A DNA stretch of 46,480 nt from SG8-30 sp964406445 (GTDB lineage Bacteria > Pseudomonadota > Gammaproteobacteria > Steroidobacterales > Steroidobacteraceae). The stretch covers positions 1 to 46,480 of the forward strand of contig CAYORU010000026.1 in NCBI GenBank assembly GCA_964406445.1, read 5' to 3'. Each line of letters begins with the position of its first letter. Positions within the stretch are counted from its first letter, which is position 1. The notes beneath the pieces are model-generated. The model was not told where the DNA came from. It was given only the letters and a program-made list of their open reading frames with translations, and did not search any database. A program made the position numbers and the translations under genes. This document shows positions 38,965-46,480 of the stretch, piece after piece.

Positions 38965-41325
38965 TCAGTTCATGTCGGCGAACTGGTCGATCTTGTGTGC
39001 GTCGCGCAGGTCGGACTCCTTGCCCGGACCATGGCACAGCGCGCAGGTCTCGATCGTCGACGGCGTGCCGCTCCTCAGTTGCGTGGCGGTGTCCGAGCCG
39101 CCGTTCTGCTTCATGTGCGCCACGGCGAGCGTGGTCGTGTGGCAGGTGGAGCAGACCGCCAGGTTCGGCGTCACGCGGATGTCGTCGTCCGGATTGCTGC
39201 GATCGCCCGCCACGATGGACGTCGCGAACACCTTGGTGCCGTCCACCGGGTAGAAGGTGTTGCTCTTGTGGCAGCCCTCGCAGTTGTTGACCTGGCCCGG
39301 ATAGACGACGTCCGTGTAGTCGTGGCTGCAGGAGTTGAAGGTTCCCGCGTGCAGGCCATGCACCATCACCTTGAGGTCGACGGTGCCGTCCAGGAACACG
39401 CCGGCCACCTGCGTACGGCAGGTGATGTTCGGGTTGTGGCAGGTCGAGCACAGCTCGGTGTTGCCGGTGCGGTTCGCGCCGTGCAGCGACAGCGTGTTGT
39501 GGCAGTCGTTGCACTTGGCGATGTCCACGACCGACCGGCGCGCGACCGCGGCATTGTCGGTGATGGCGAACGGGCGTCCCGCCGCGGTCACCTGCAGCCG
39601 CTCGTAGAAGGTCACCGTCGGGTCCGGGTCGGTGTCGACCACCGGCCGGCCCTCGAGGATCGCGGTGCCGGAGCCGCCGACGTCGGCCGCCGGTACCGGG
39701 ATGCGCGCGGCCTTGGTGAACGTGCCGTCGCCGTTGTTCACGGGCAGCCCGCCGGATTGCGGCGGCGTGCCCGCGGTGGCGGCGGTGCTCGAGCGGTAGT
39801 CGATCGTCACCGGCTGGGCCGGCGTGCCGGTCGTCGCCGTCGCGCTGCCGCTGCCGAGGTTGGTGAACTCGCCGTTGTTCCAGGCGACGTCCACGCGCAG
39901 GCTCGGTGTGCTGCTCGCGCCCGGCTTGGTGGCGAACGGGTTGCTCAGGTCGGTGCTCGTGATGTCGTAGGCCGTGCCCGTCAACGGGTTGTCGACCTTG
40001 ATGGTCACCAGCGCGAACTCGCCTGGCGAGACCTTGCCGGCGACCGAGCCCGGCGAGCCGTCCGCCTTGACGCCAGAGACGCTCACGACCTGGTAGCGGA
40101 CTGCCTTCGCGGCCTCGACCGCCGGGATCTTGTGCGCGTTCTCGGCCTTCAGCGCGCCGTTCACGAAGGTCGAAGCGGGGCCGTGGCAGACCTGGCAGTC
40201 GCGATCATCGGCCACGACGATGCCGCCGTGGTTCGCGCCGGTGGCGAAGTCGACCGCGTCGTGACAGCTGCCGCAGGCCTCGCGCGTCACGGTCTTGCGC
40301 CAGTTGCTGGCCTGCGGGACGGTCGCGTCGCTCTCCTGGTGGCAGGTGCCGCAGTTGCGGATGTCCTGCGTCCACTCGATCGACGAGAAGTCGTACACGG
40401 TGTTGCCGTAGCCGACGACCACGTAGCCGTTGGCCAGCTCCGCGCCCGCGTGGATCTTGTGGATCATGACTTTCATGTCCACGGAGCTGTTGGTCTCCGG
40501 GTCGCTGGTGCCAGGGTTGTGGCAGGTCACGCAGTACTGCGTGTCGCGCCGGCCGCCGCCCTGCTCGGGCGTCCCGCCCGAGTGGAAGAACAGCACATCG
40601 TGGCAGGCGTTGCAGGCGGCGTTGTTGACGATCTCTCGCTGCGTGGTCACCGCGCCGCCCGCCGGCACGAAGTCGAACGAGGCGTTGTTGAACGCCGGCA
40701 CGCCCGACAGCTGCATCGACACACGGTGCGTCCGGTTCGCCTCGAAAGGCACCGCGACCGGCGTGGTCACGTTCGCGATGTCGAAGGAGAACGTGTAGCG
40801 GTAGGTGCCATCGCCGTTGTCGACGAAGCGCGCCGCGGCGCCGGTCTCGGTCGTAGCCTGGATCTGCGTCGAACCATTCGGATAGGCCGCATTCGGCGCC
40901 CGGCTCACGTTGATGTAGGACTGCCACCTGCTCGACTGGGAAATGCCGCCACCGGCCTCGGCGACCTCCGGCAGCAGCTTCGCCAGCGCGAAACGCGCCT
41001 GGCTCGCCTGCAGGCCGCGCAGCGGGTTGCCGTCACGGTCGGCAAGCCTGAAGTTCACGACCGCGGGCGAGCTCGCGGTGACGCTGGTGATCGTCGCGAA
41101 CACCGCGTCGGCGTCCGTCACGGGCCTCGCTGTCGGCCCCGGCGCTGGCGGACCCGAGGGGCCTGTCGGGCCGGTCGGACCGGTCGAGCCGGGCGGTCCG
41201 GAGGGCCCCGGCGGGCCCGCCTGCCCGTCGCTTCCGTCGCTGCAGGCGGTGATCCCGCCCGAGAACAGCACGGCGAGCGCGATCGTCGCCAGCCTGCCCA
41301 CGCGTGTGTTGCGGATACTCGACAT
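38965..41325 (-). CDS. OmcA/MtrC family decaheme lipoprotein cytochrome (cytochrome 3)
   Basis: 786 residues. The lipobox GGITAC gives Cys28, followed by a Gly-Pro-rich collagen-like spacer. Hemes 1-5 at about 238-377 (CNACH, CVTCH, CGTCH, CGSCH, CQVCH) and 6-10 at about 605-762 (CNDCH, CSTCH, CEGCH, CSTCH, CALCH). It is a close paralogue of cytochrome 1: shared phrases include EACGSCH, NFATGANH/DFATGANH, WTQDIRNC, and the heme 8 context NNCEGCHKSNTFYPVDGT. Both have an extra Cys pair between hemes 7 and 8 (ITCRT and FNSCSHDY here). It lies first in the island and is transcribed alone; a duplication of an mtrC-like gene is the simplest origin. Confidence 0.94.
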   Translation of the reverse strand: MSSIRNTRVGRLATIALAVLFSGGITACSDGSDGQAGPPGPSGPPGSTGPTGPTGPSGPPAPGPTARPVTDADAVFATITSVTASSPAVVNFRLADRDGNPLRGLQASQARFALAKLLPEVAEAGGGISQSSRWQSYINVSRAPNAAYPNGSTQIQATTETGAAARFVDNGDGTYRYTFSFDIANVTTPVAVPFEANRTHRVSMQLSGVPAFNNASFDFVPAGGAVTTQREIVNNAACNACHDVLFFHSGGTPEQGGGRRDTQYCVTCHNPGTSDPETNSSVDMKVMIHKIHAGAELANGYVVVGYGNTVYDFSSIEWTQDIRNCGTCHQESDATVPQASNWRKTVTREACGSCHDAVDFATGANHGGIVVADDRDCQVCHGPASTFVNGALKAENAHKIPAVEAAKAVRYQVVSVSGVKADGSPGSVAGKVSPGEFALVTIKVDNPLTGTAYDITSTDLSNPFATKPGASSTPSLRVDVAWNNGEFTNLGSGSATATTGTPAQPVTIDYRSSTAATAGTPPQSGGLPVNNGDGTFTKAARIPVPAADVGGSGTAILEGRPVVDTDPDPTVTFYERLQVTAAGRPFAITDNAAVARRSVVDIAKCNDCHNTLSLHGANRTGNTELCSTCHNPNITCRTQVAGVFLDGTVDLKVMVHGLHAGTFNSCSHDYTDVVYPGQVNNCEGCHKSNTFYPVDGTKVFATSIVAGDRSNPDDDIRVTPNLAVCSTCHTTTLAVAHMKQNGGSDTATQLRSGTPSTIETCALCHGPGKESDLRDAHKIDQFADMN
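41152..41235. repeat. collagen-like Gly-X-Y coding tract, cytochrome 3
   Basis: Codes residues 31-58, with Gly every third residue and Pro-Pro, Pro-Ser and Pro-Thr pairs between. The plus strand shows 9-base units of the GGTCGGACC type near 41167-41190. Same place relative to the lipobox as in the other two cytochromes. Confidence 0.7.
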
Positions 41326-41530
41326 GACGGCCACTCCCTGTTTTCCGTGGCGGGTCGCCGGTGGCGAACCCATACACCGACGCGGCATGGACCCATGCCG
41401 CGCCATGGCCGCAAAGTAGCCTTGACGTCAGCCCGGCAGCATCCGTACTTCCCTTCGCTGCACGCCCGGGAAACTACGTAGGTGTGGCAGAATCCGGGCG
41501 CCGGCGGGCGGACGTGCAGGGAGAGGCTGG
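41326..41530. promoter_or_regulatory. divergent promoter region, cytochrome 3 and NTF2-like gene
   Basis: 205 bases with no gene. On the plus strand TTGACG (41423-41428) and TACTTC about 18 bases on could serve the NTF2-like gene, and GCAGAATCC sits nearer its start. A CTACGTAG palindrome followed by GTG (41474-41484) gives AGGTG, a partial match to the AGGTA end of the element seen before the other two cytochromes; the other half does not match well. A near-palindrome GGCATGGACCCATGCC lies at 41384-41399. Confidence 0.35.
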
Positions 41531-41887
41531 ATGACGGCACGAGCGTGGTGGACGTCGCTGCTCGCGGCGGTGGATGGCAAGGACGTTCCCGGGTTCCTGG
41601 AATTCTTGACCGACGACGCCGAGTTCCGCTTCGGCAACGGCCCGTCCGTTCACGGGCGGGAGGCGGTGCGCTCGCTGGTCGCGGGCTTCCTCGGCGCGAT
41701 CGGCGGCACGCGGCACGAGCTCACGCGGCACTGGGACGGACAAGGCAGCGCCGTCGCGGAGGGCGTCGTCACCTACACGCGGCTCGACGGCTCGACCCTG
41801 ACGCTGCCCTTCGTGAACGTCTTCGACCTGCGCGACGGCAAGGTGTCGCGCTACTGCATCTATATCGACAACCGCGAACTCTTCTAG
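41531..41887 (+). CDS. NTF2-like (SnoaL-type) protein
   Basis: 118 residues. The pattern WWTSLLAAVDGKDVPGFLEFLTDDAEFRFGN, then GREAVRSLVAGFL and FVNVFDLRDGKVSRYCIYID, is a cone-like NTF2 fold. Members include isomerases, hydrolases and simple binding proteins; nothing fixes a role. GGAGAGGCTGG lies before the ATG. The stop TAG overlaps the first unit of a tandem repeat. Confidence 0.85.
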   Translation: MTARAWWTSLLAAVDGKDVPGFLEFLTDDAEFRFGNGPSVHGREAVRSLVAGFLGAIGGTRHELTRHWDGQGSAVAEGVVTYTRLDGSTLTLPFVNVFDLRDGKVSRYCIYIDNRELF

Positions 41888-41914
41888 AAAACCAGAGAAA
41901 ACCAGGAAAACCAG
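41887..41914. repeat. three tandem GAAAACCAG units
   Basis: GAAAACCAG occurs at 41887-41895, 41897-41905 and 41906-41914. The first unit uses the last base of the NTF2-like stop codon, and the third runs into the left arm of the long hairpin. The two repeats form one compound element. Confidence 0.75.
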
Positions 41915-41969
41915 GGGACATTCGCTTGGAGTTTGTCTGCAAAGACAAACTCCAAGCGAATGTCCCCTG
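41912..41969. repeat. 27-bp perfect hairpin repeat with GCAA tetraloop
   Basis: Arms 41912-41938 and 41943-41969 are perfect reverse complements over 27 bases, around the loop GCAA on the plus strand (TTGC on the minus). The ends are CAGGGGACATTCGC and its complement. Base composition, about half A+T, is quite unlike the surrounding GC-rich genes. It lies between convergent genes with no U-tract, so it resembles a REP-like or miniature mobile repeat more than a terminator. Confidence 0.9.
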
Positions 41970-41984
41970 CTTCTTCGTGTTCTC

Positions 41985-43307
41985 CTACCTCCGCGCCCAG
42001 CGGGTGATCCGCTCCATCGCGACCGAGGCCTCCTCGACGTCGCCGTCGTCCTCGAGCTCCGCGGCGATGTGCGCCCGCATCTTCTCGCGGAAGACGTTCA
42101 CCGACTCGAAGAACGCGGCCATCTGCAGCACCCACAGGTACATGCCTCGCTCGGTGAGCGCGTAGCCGCGCCCGTCGCGACGGACCGCGCCGGCAAGGCG
42201 CAGCGCTGTGAGCTCCGGCCACAGCCCCGCTTCGCCGCCGGGTCCGAGCCTCTCGCGCATCCACTCGCGGTCCATGCGAAGACCCATCAGCCGCAGCAGC
42301 ATCTCGTAGCGGCGCCGTTCGTGCGGCCCGAGGCGCCGGCTGCGCGTGACCGCCGCTCGCCCGGATGCGACAAGCTCGTGGTAGGCGTTCAGCGAGAAGG
42401 TCGTCGAGTACATGCTGCCGTTCACGTAGCTGAACGCGCCGCTGCCGATCCCGACGTACTCGCCGTGACCCGTGATGTACTCGTCCACCGCCGCACCACC
42501 GCCGCGCGAGAAGCACCACGCCGAGGACGGCGTGAACTCGCCCCGCAGCCGCGCGAGGATCCGGAAGTAGTATTCACGCACCCGCCGCCGGTCGAGCCTG
42601 CCCATGCGCGCGGTCATCCTGCGCCGGACGGTGTCGGTGGTCATCAGCGGATAGAAAGACACCTGGTCGGCGGCGGAGCCGATCACGGTGTCGAGGTCGC
42701 GCTCCAGGACCTGCGGCGTCTGGTGCGGCAGGTTGAAGATCATGTCGACGTTGAGCGTGGCGAAGCGCCCGCGCGCCCGCTCCAGGTGCTCGAGGATCTG
42801 CGCGCGGCTGCCGTACTTGTCGTAGCGTTCCATCTCCCGCAGCAGGCCGTCGTCGAAACTCTGCACGCCGACCGAGAGACGGTCGACGCCGGCATCGACG
42901 AGGGCATCGAGCACCGCTTCCGTCAGGTCGGATGGGTTGGTCTCGACCGACAGCTCGCGCAGGTCGAAGCACTCCCGGAGCAGCGCCAGCGTTTCCGACA
43001 GCTCGGCCGGCGCGACCGTCGGCGTGCCGCCGCCGACGTACGCCCCCGTGAACCGGAAGCCGGCGTCGCGGTAGGCGAGGATCTCGCGGCGCAGCGCCGC
43101 GAAGTACCGGGCCGCCTTGCCCTCGCGGTAGGCGACGCGGTGGAACGAGCAGAACGGGCAGAGCACCGCGCAGAACGGCACGTGCACGTAGAGGAACGCG
43201 CGACCGTCCGCCGGCGGCACGGGCAGCGCCACCGGGCCTGCGTCGAAGTCCATCGCCCGCCGCGACGCGCGGCGGAAGAAGGGCAGGAAGACTCTCTCGT
43301 AGAGCAT
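41985..43307 (-). CDS. HemN-like radical SAM protein
   Basis: 440 residues from the ATG at 43307; a TTG at 43343 is possible. The radical SAM cluster motif is CAVLCPFC (CX3CX2C) in YVHVPFCAVLCPFCSFHR, followed by AYVGGGTPT, SVETNPSDL, RLSVGVQSFDDGLL and VDMIFNLPHQT, all in the coproporphyrinogen III oxidase-like (HemN/HemW/HutW) order. A C-terminal HemN-type domain (GLRMDREWM, GYALTERGMYL) is present. It could act on porphyrin or heme, as HutW/ChuW-type enzymes do, or be a methyltransferase. True HemN has an N-terminal extension not seen here. Confidence 0.82.
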   Translation of the reverse strand: MLYERVFLPFFRRASRRAMDFDAGPVALPVPPADGRAFLYVHVPFCAVLCPFCSFHRVAYREGKAARYFAALRREILAYRDAGFRFTGAYVGGGTPTVAPAELSETLALLRECFDLRELSVETNPSDLTEAVLDALVDAGVDRLSVGVQSFDDGLLREMERYDKYGSRAQILEHLERARGRFATLNVDMIFNLPHQTPQVLERDLDTVIGSAADQVSFYPLMTTDTVRRRMTARMGRLDRRRVREYYFRILARLRGEFTPSSAWCFSRGGGAAVDEYITGHGEYVGIGSGAFSYVNGSMYSTTFSLNAYHELVASGRAAVTRSRRLGPHERRRYEMLLRLMGLRMDREWMRERLGPGGEAGLWPELTALRLAGAVRRDGRGYALTERGMYLWVLQMAAFFESVNVFREKMRAHIAAELEDDGDVEEASVAMERITRWARR

Positions 43308-43437
43308 CGCGCGCCCCGGCAGCCCTGCCCCAATGCTCCGCAAGTCGGGCGTCGTCGTAAATTGCGATAGGCCGCACGCCGCCCGGGTCGCGGGCAGGGC
43401 GGGATTGCCATACGATCAATAGCCGCAAAGACGCTGG
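43308..43437. promoter_or_regulatory. divergent promoter region, radical SAM gene and S9 peptidase gene
   Basis: 130 bases. On the plus strand the stretch TTGCCATACGATCAATAG (43407-43424) is the most AT-rich part and could hold a -10 (TACGAT) for the peptidase gene. On the minus strand CGCAATTTACGACG is the corresponding AT-rich patch. No operator was recognised. Confidence 0.25.
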
Positions 43438-45408
43438 ATGAGCTGCATGATGCCACGCTTCGCGGTTGCCGCCGTCGCCGCCCTGCTTGCCGCCCCGGCG
43501 CTCGCGGGACCGGGACGGGGACCCGACCCGTCGCTCGCGGCGATCACGCCCGTCGCGGAGCGCCTCGACGTCGGCCTCGCCGGCGAGATGCCCGCCGACA
43601 TCGCCCGCTACGTGCTCGCGAACGGGGCACGGTCCGCGTCGCTTTCGCCGGACGGCCGGCACGTCGCGGTGCTCTCGTCGCTGACCGGGCTGCGGCAGCT
43701 GTGGATCGTGCCGGCCGGCGGCGGCCAGCCGCGGCAGCTCAGCTTCGGCAACGGCGTCACCGACTGGCGTTGGGCGCCCGACGGCCAGAGCCTCGTCTAT
43801 GCCGCCGATAACGACGGCAACGAGCAGGAAGCCTTCTACCGCATCAGCACCGACGGGCGCCGCGAGACAAGGGTGGTGCCCGCGAAGGACGGCGCGTTCC
43901 GGGTCATGGGCGACGTGCTACCCGACAACCGCCGCATCGTCTTCGCGTCGACGGAACGGAACGGCCTCGACTACGACGTCTTCATCCGCGACCTCCACAC
44001 CGGCGAGCAGAGCCTCGTGCACGAGGGCAGGTACCTGTGGTATCCGCAGCCGGTCTCGCCGGACGGCCGCTGGCTGCTCTTGACCGAGGCGGTCGGCGCG
44101 GACTCGGACAATCTCTACCTGGTGGACATGGCGCGCGGCGGGACCCGGGTCGTCTCGACTCCCCGGCGCCGCGCCAGCCACGCCGCCGGCGGCTTCGCCT
44201 GGCTGCCCGACAGCTCGGGCTTCTACTTCGCGACCAACGCGGGGCGCGACTTCGCGGCGCTGGCGCGCCACGACCTCGCGAGTGGCCGGACGGAGATCGT
44301 GGCGGAAGCACCGCACGACATCCAGAACGTGCAGCTGTGCGGCGGCGGCCAGTACCTTCTATGGACCACCAACGAGGACGGCGTCTTCCGCCTGCATGGA
44401 CGCGACCTCGTGCGCGGCGAGTTGCTCATCCCGCCGAGCGTGCCCGAGGGCGTGTTCGCGCTGTCCTGTCCGGCCGGCAGCGAAGTGGCCGTGATCCACG
44501 TCAACGGCTGGGCGACGCCCGGCGACGTCTACGCCTGGGACCTCGTAGCCGGGCGCGCGACCACGGTCTGGGCGTCGAATCTCGCCGGGCTCGATCCCGC
44601 CGGGCTGGTGAGGCCCCTGAGCCTGCGCACGAAGGCCCGCGACGGCGTCGAGCTGCAGGGCCTGCTGTACCTGCCGAAGGCCGCGCGCAACGGCGGCGAC
44701 GCGCCACCCGTCGTGTTCGACGTGCACGGCGGGCCGACGCTGCAGGCGCTCGCCGACTACCGGGGCTACGTTCAGTATCTGGTCAATCGCGGCATCGCCG
44801 TGTTCCGCCCGAACGTGCGCGGCTCGAGGGGGTTCGGACACCGCTACACGACGCTCGACGACCGCGAACGGCGCCTCGACAGCATCCGCGACCTCGTCGA
44901 CCTGCTGGCTTACCTGCGGAGCGACGGGAGGGTGGACGCGAGCCGCGCCGCCGTCCGCGGCGATTCCTACGGCGGCTACGCGGTGAACGCCGCGCTGTCC
45001 GCCTACCCGGGCGAGTTCGTCGCCGGCGTGGCGCTGTACGGCGTCGCCGACTGGGTGACGGCGCTCGAGGTCGCCTCGCCGGCGCTCAAGGCCGCCGACC
45101 GCGTCGAGTTCGGCGACATCGCCGACCCGAAATGGCGCGACTTCTACGCGCGCATCTCGCCGATCCGGCAGGCCGACCGCATCCGCGTGCCGGTGCTGTA
45201 CTCGCACGGCGAGCAGGATCCACGGATCGACATCTTCGAGACCGAGACCATGGTGAGGACCCTGCGCGGCAATGGCGTCGAGGCGCCGTACATCCGCTTC
45301 CCGGACGAGGGCCACGGCTGGCGCAAGCTCGCCAACCAGCTGTTCTACTACCGGCGCGAGGCCGAGTTCCTGGAAGAGCAGCTGGGCATGGCCGGGGCCG
45401 CGCCGTGA
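43438..45408 (+). CDS. S9 family peptidase (DPP-IV/acylaminoacyl peptidase-like), exported
   Basis: 656 residues. Signal peptide FAVAAVAALLAAPALAG, then a beta-propeller of TolB/WD-like repeats (about 60-380; for example SLSPDGRHVAVLSS and DWRWAPDGQSLVY). The C-terminal catalytic domain (about 400-650) has the nucleophile in RGDSYGGYAV, Asp in GEQDPRID and His in DEGHGWRK. It would cleave dipeptides or acyl-amino acids from peptides in the periplasm. The ATG at 43438 or that at 43447 may be the start; both leave an intact signal peptide. It is coupled to the cupin gene by a GTGA overlap. Confidence 0.9.
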   Translation: MSCMMPRFAVAAVAALLAAPALAGPGRGPDPSLAAITPVAERLDVGLAGEMPADIARYVLANGARSASLSPDGRHVAVLSSLTGLRQLWIVPAGGGQPRQLSFGNGVTDWRWAPDGQSLVYAADNDGNEQEAFYRISTDGRRETRVVPAKDGAFRVMGDVLPDNRRIVFASTERNGLDYDVFIRDLHTGEQSLVHEGRYLWYPQPVSPDGRWLLLTEAVGADSDNLYLVDMARGGTRVVSTPRRRASHAAGGFAWLPDSSGFYFATNAGRDFAALARHDLASGRTEIVAEAPHDIQNVQLCGGGQYLLWTTNEDGVFRLHGRDLVRGELLIPPSVPEGVFALSCPAGSEVAVIHVNGWATPGDVYAWDLVAGRATTVWASNLAGLDPAGLVRPLSLRTKARDGVELQGLLYLPKAARNGGDAPPVVFDVHGGPTLQALADYRGYVQYLVNRGIAVFRPNVRGSRGFGHRYTTLDDRERRLDSIRDLVDLLAYLRSDGRVDASRAAVRGDSYGGYAVNAALSAYPGEFVAGVALYGVADWVTALEVASPALKAADRVEFGDIADPKWRDFYARISPIRQADRIRVPVLYSHGEQDPRIDIFETETMVRTLRGNGVEAPYIRFPDEGHGWRKLANQLFYYRREAEFLEEQLGMAGAAP

Positions 45409-45752
45409 GCAGCCCGCGGCCTGCACGGAGCGCCGTCCTGAGCCTCGACTCCGCGCTCGCGCGGCTCGGCGCGACGCCCGAGAAATTCATCGAGCTCTTC
45501 GCTCACGGAACGCTCTCGGTGGAGCTATACCGGCCCGGCGACGTCGACCTGCAACAGCCGCACGAGCGCGACGAGGTCTACGTCGTCGCCCGTGGCGAAG
45601 GCAGCTTCCTGCACGACGGACGACGATCCCGCATCGGGCCGGGCGACCTGCTGTTCGTGCCGGCGCGCGTCGAGCACCGCTTCGAGGACTTCACGCCGGA
45701 CCTGACGGTCTGGGTGCTGTTCTACGGGCCTTCGGGCGGCGAGGCGGCCTGA
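45405..45752 (+). CDS. cupin domain protein
   Basis: 115 residues. A single cupin barrel with QQPHERDEVYVVARGEG (motif 1: His, Glu metal ligands) and GDLLFVPARVEHRFEDF (motif 2 His). The function is open: small cupins may be isomerases, dioxygenases or binding proteins. The GTG start overlaps the peptidase stop (GTGA), indicating co-translation. It ends 12 bases from the convergent glmS end. Confidence 0.88.
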   Translation: MSSPRPARSAVLSLDSALARLGATPEKFIELFAHGTLSVELYRPGDVDLQQPHERDEVYVVARGEGSFLHDGRRSRIGPGDLLFVPARVEHRFEDFTPDLTVWVLFYGPSGGEAA

Positions 45753-45764
45753 GGCGGCGGCGCC

Positions 45765-46480
45765 TCACTCCACCGTCACGCTCTTGGCGAGGTTGCGCGG
45801 CTGGTCGACGTCGGTGCCGCGCAGCAGCGCGACGTGGTAGGCCAGCAGCTGCAGCGGCACGGTGTAGACCGTCGGCGCCTGGAAGTAGCTGACGTGGCGC
45901 GGCATGGTGATCACGTGCACGCCGTCGGAGGGCTCGATGCCCGACTCGGGATCGGCGAAGACGTAGAGCTCGCCGCCGCGGGCGCGCACTTCCTGCAGGT
46001 TGGACTTGAGCTTCTCCAGCAGGTCGTTGTTGGGCGCCACGGCGATGACCGGCATGTCCTCGTCGACGAGCGCCAGCGGCCCGTGCTTGAGCTCGCCGGC
46101 GGCGTAGGCCTCCGCGTGGATGTAGCTGATCTCCTTGAGCTTCAGCGCGCCCTCCATGGCGATCGGGAACAGCGCGCCGCGGCCGAGGAACAGGGCGTGC
46201 TGCTTGTCCTTGATGCGCTCTGCCATTGCCCGGACATCGCCGTCGAGCGTGAGCGCGATCTCCACGAGGCCGGGGATCTCCTGCAGGCGGCTGACCAGCT
46301 GCTTCTCGCGCTCACGCGGCATGCCGCGGTGCTTGGCGAGCGCCACCACCAGCATGCCTAGGGCGGCGAGCTGCGTAGTGAAGGCCTTGGTCGAGGCGAC
46401 CCCGATCTCAGGACCGGCGCGGGTGAGCATCACGAGCTCGGACTCGCGCACCAGCGAGCTCTCCGGCGCGTTGCAGATCG
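45765..46480 (-). CDS. glmS: glucosamine-fructose-6-phosphate aminotransferase GlmS, C-terminal part (partial)
   Basis: The last 238 residues or so; the 5' part is beyond the window. They hold the SIS isomerase domain: ICNAPESSLVRESE, TRAGPEIGVASTKAFTTQL, FLGRGALFPIAMEGALKLKE, EAYAAGELKHGPLALVD, and the invariant C terminus NLAKSVTVE. GlmS makes glucosamine-6-phosphate from fructose-6-phosphate and glutamine, the first step to UDP-GlcNAc. Confidence 0.97.
   Translation of the reverse strand, partial: ICNAPESSLVRESELVMLTRAGPEIGVASTKAFTTQLAALGMLVVALAKHRGMPREREKQLVSRLQEIPGLVEIALTLDGDVRAMAERIKDKQHALFLGRGALFPIAMEGALKLKEISYIHAEAYAAGELKHGPLALVDEDMPVIAVAPNNDLLEKLKSNLQEVRARGGELYVFADPESGIEPSDGVHVITMPRHVSYFQAPTVYTVPLQLLAYHVALLRGTDVDQPRNLAKSVTVE

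Noticed and set aside
38995..41481. 828-codon plus-strand ORF opposite cytochrome 3
   Set aside because: Antisense shadow; composition is Arg/Val/Gly-rich without motifs.
41912..41969. Rho-independent terminator for the convergent genes
   Set aside because: Stem of 27 bp is too long and no U-tract follows on either strand; repeat element is a better reading.
44037..45752. Single long ORF spanning the peptidase antiframe and the cupin
   Set aside because: The cupin begins at the GTG at 45405; upstream frame is a shadow of the S9 peptidase, not a fusion.
1..46480. tRNA, rRNA, integrase, transposase, phage or CRISPR genes
   Set aside because: None was recognised on either strand after reading the coding regions and the gaps.

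Overview
This is about 46.5 kb of very GC-rich chromosomal sequence, densely packed with overlapping genes, from what looks like a gammaproteobacterium. The clues are an acs-crbR-crbS locus, a GlmS end, Blc-type lipocalin, MalM-type and TonB proteins, and an MtrCAB-type extracellular electron-transfer cluster. I cannot name a genus from sequence alone. I saw no tRNA, rRNA, CRISPR array, transposase, integrase or phage gene.

Left part (1-19984): mostly ordinary chromosomal genes. The 3' end of acetyl-CoA synthetase is followed by a LuxR-type response regulator and, convergently, a transporter-linked hybrid sensor kinase (CrbR/CrbS type), so acetate use sits beside its probable regulators. Next come two endonuclease/exonuclease/phosphatase-fold proteins, a HIT protein, a GNAT-lipocalin-rhodanese operon, a DUF502 membrane protein, a MaoC dehydratase, a SYLF-domain protein and an unrecognised 156-aa protein. 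After these is an unusual receiver-TM-TPR-TonB fusion, then a lipobox-bearing S9 oligopeptidase, a renalase-like flavoprotein, a MalM-like lipoprotein, an MprF-like membrane domain protein, an alpha/beta hydrolase, a small lipoprotein with an acidic repeat tail and a methyltransferase.

Middle part (20222-28205): a nine-gene V/A-type ATPase operon (peripheral stalk G/H, C, I, K, F, E, A, B, D). Successive genes overlap, so it is probably one transcript. Downstream lie a convergent EamA transporter and a MenA-like prenyltransferase, which would make a menaquinone-type quinone.

Right-centre part (30627-41325): an extracellular electron-transfer island on the minus strand. Two separately terminated genes for outer-surface decaheme cytochromes are followed by an mtrC-mtrA-mtrB-like operon. 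The third surface cytochrome, the periplasmic DmsE/MtrA-type decaheme protein and the MtrB/PioB barrel would form a trans-outer-membrane conduit. Each of the five 5-heme halves counted in pairs gives ten CXXCH motifs per cytochrome, so the island encodes 40 c-type hemes. All three surface cytochromes have a lipobox Cys at residue 28 followed directly by a collagen-like Gly-X-Y spacer. Two of the promoter regions share a 25-bp element.

Right end (41531-46480): an NTF2-like protein, a striking 27-bp perfect hairpin repeat, a HemN-like radical SAM protein, an S9 peptidase with a translationally coupled cupin, and the 3' part of glmS. The most unusual items are the three-cytochrome MtrCAB island with its shared upstream element, the complete V/A-ATPase in a proteobacterial setting, the receiver-TonB fusion, and the REP-like hairpins.
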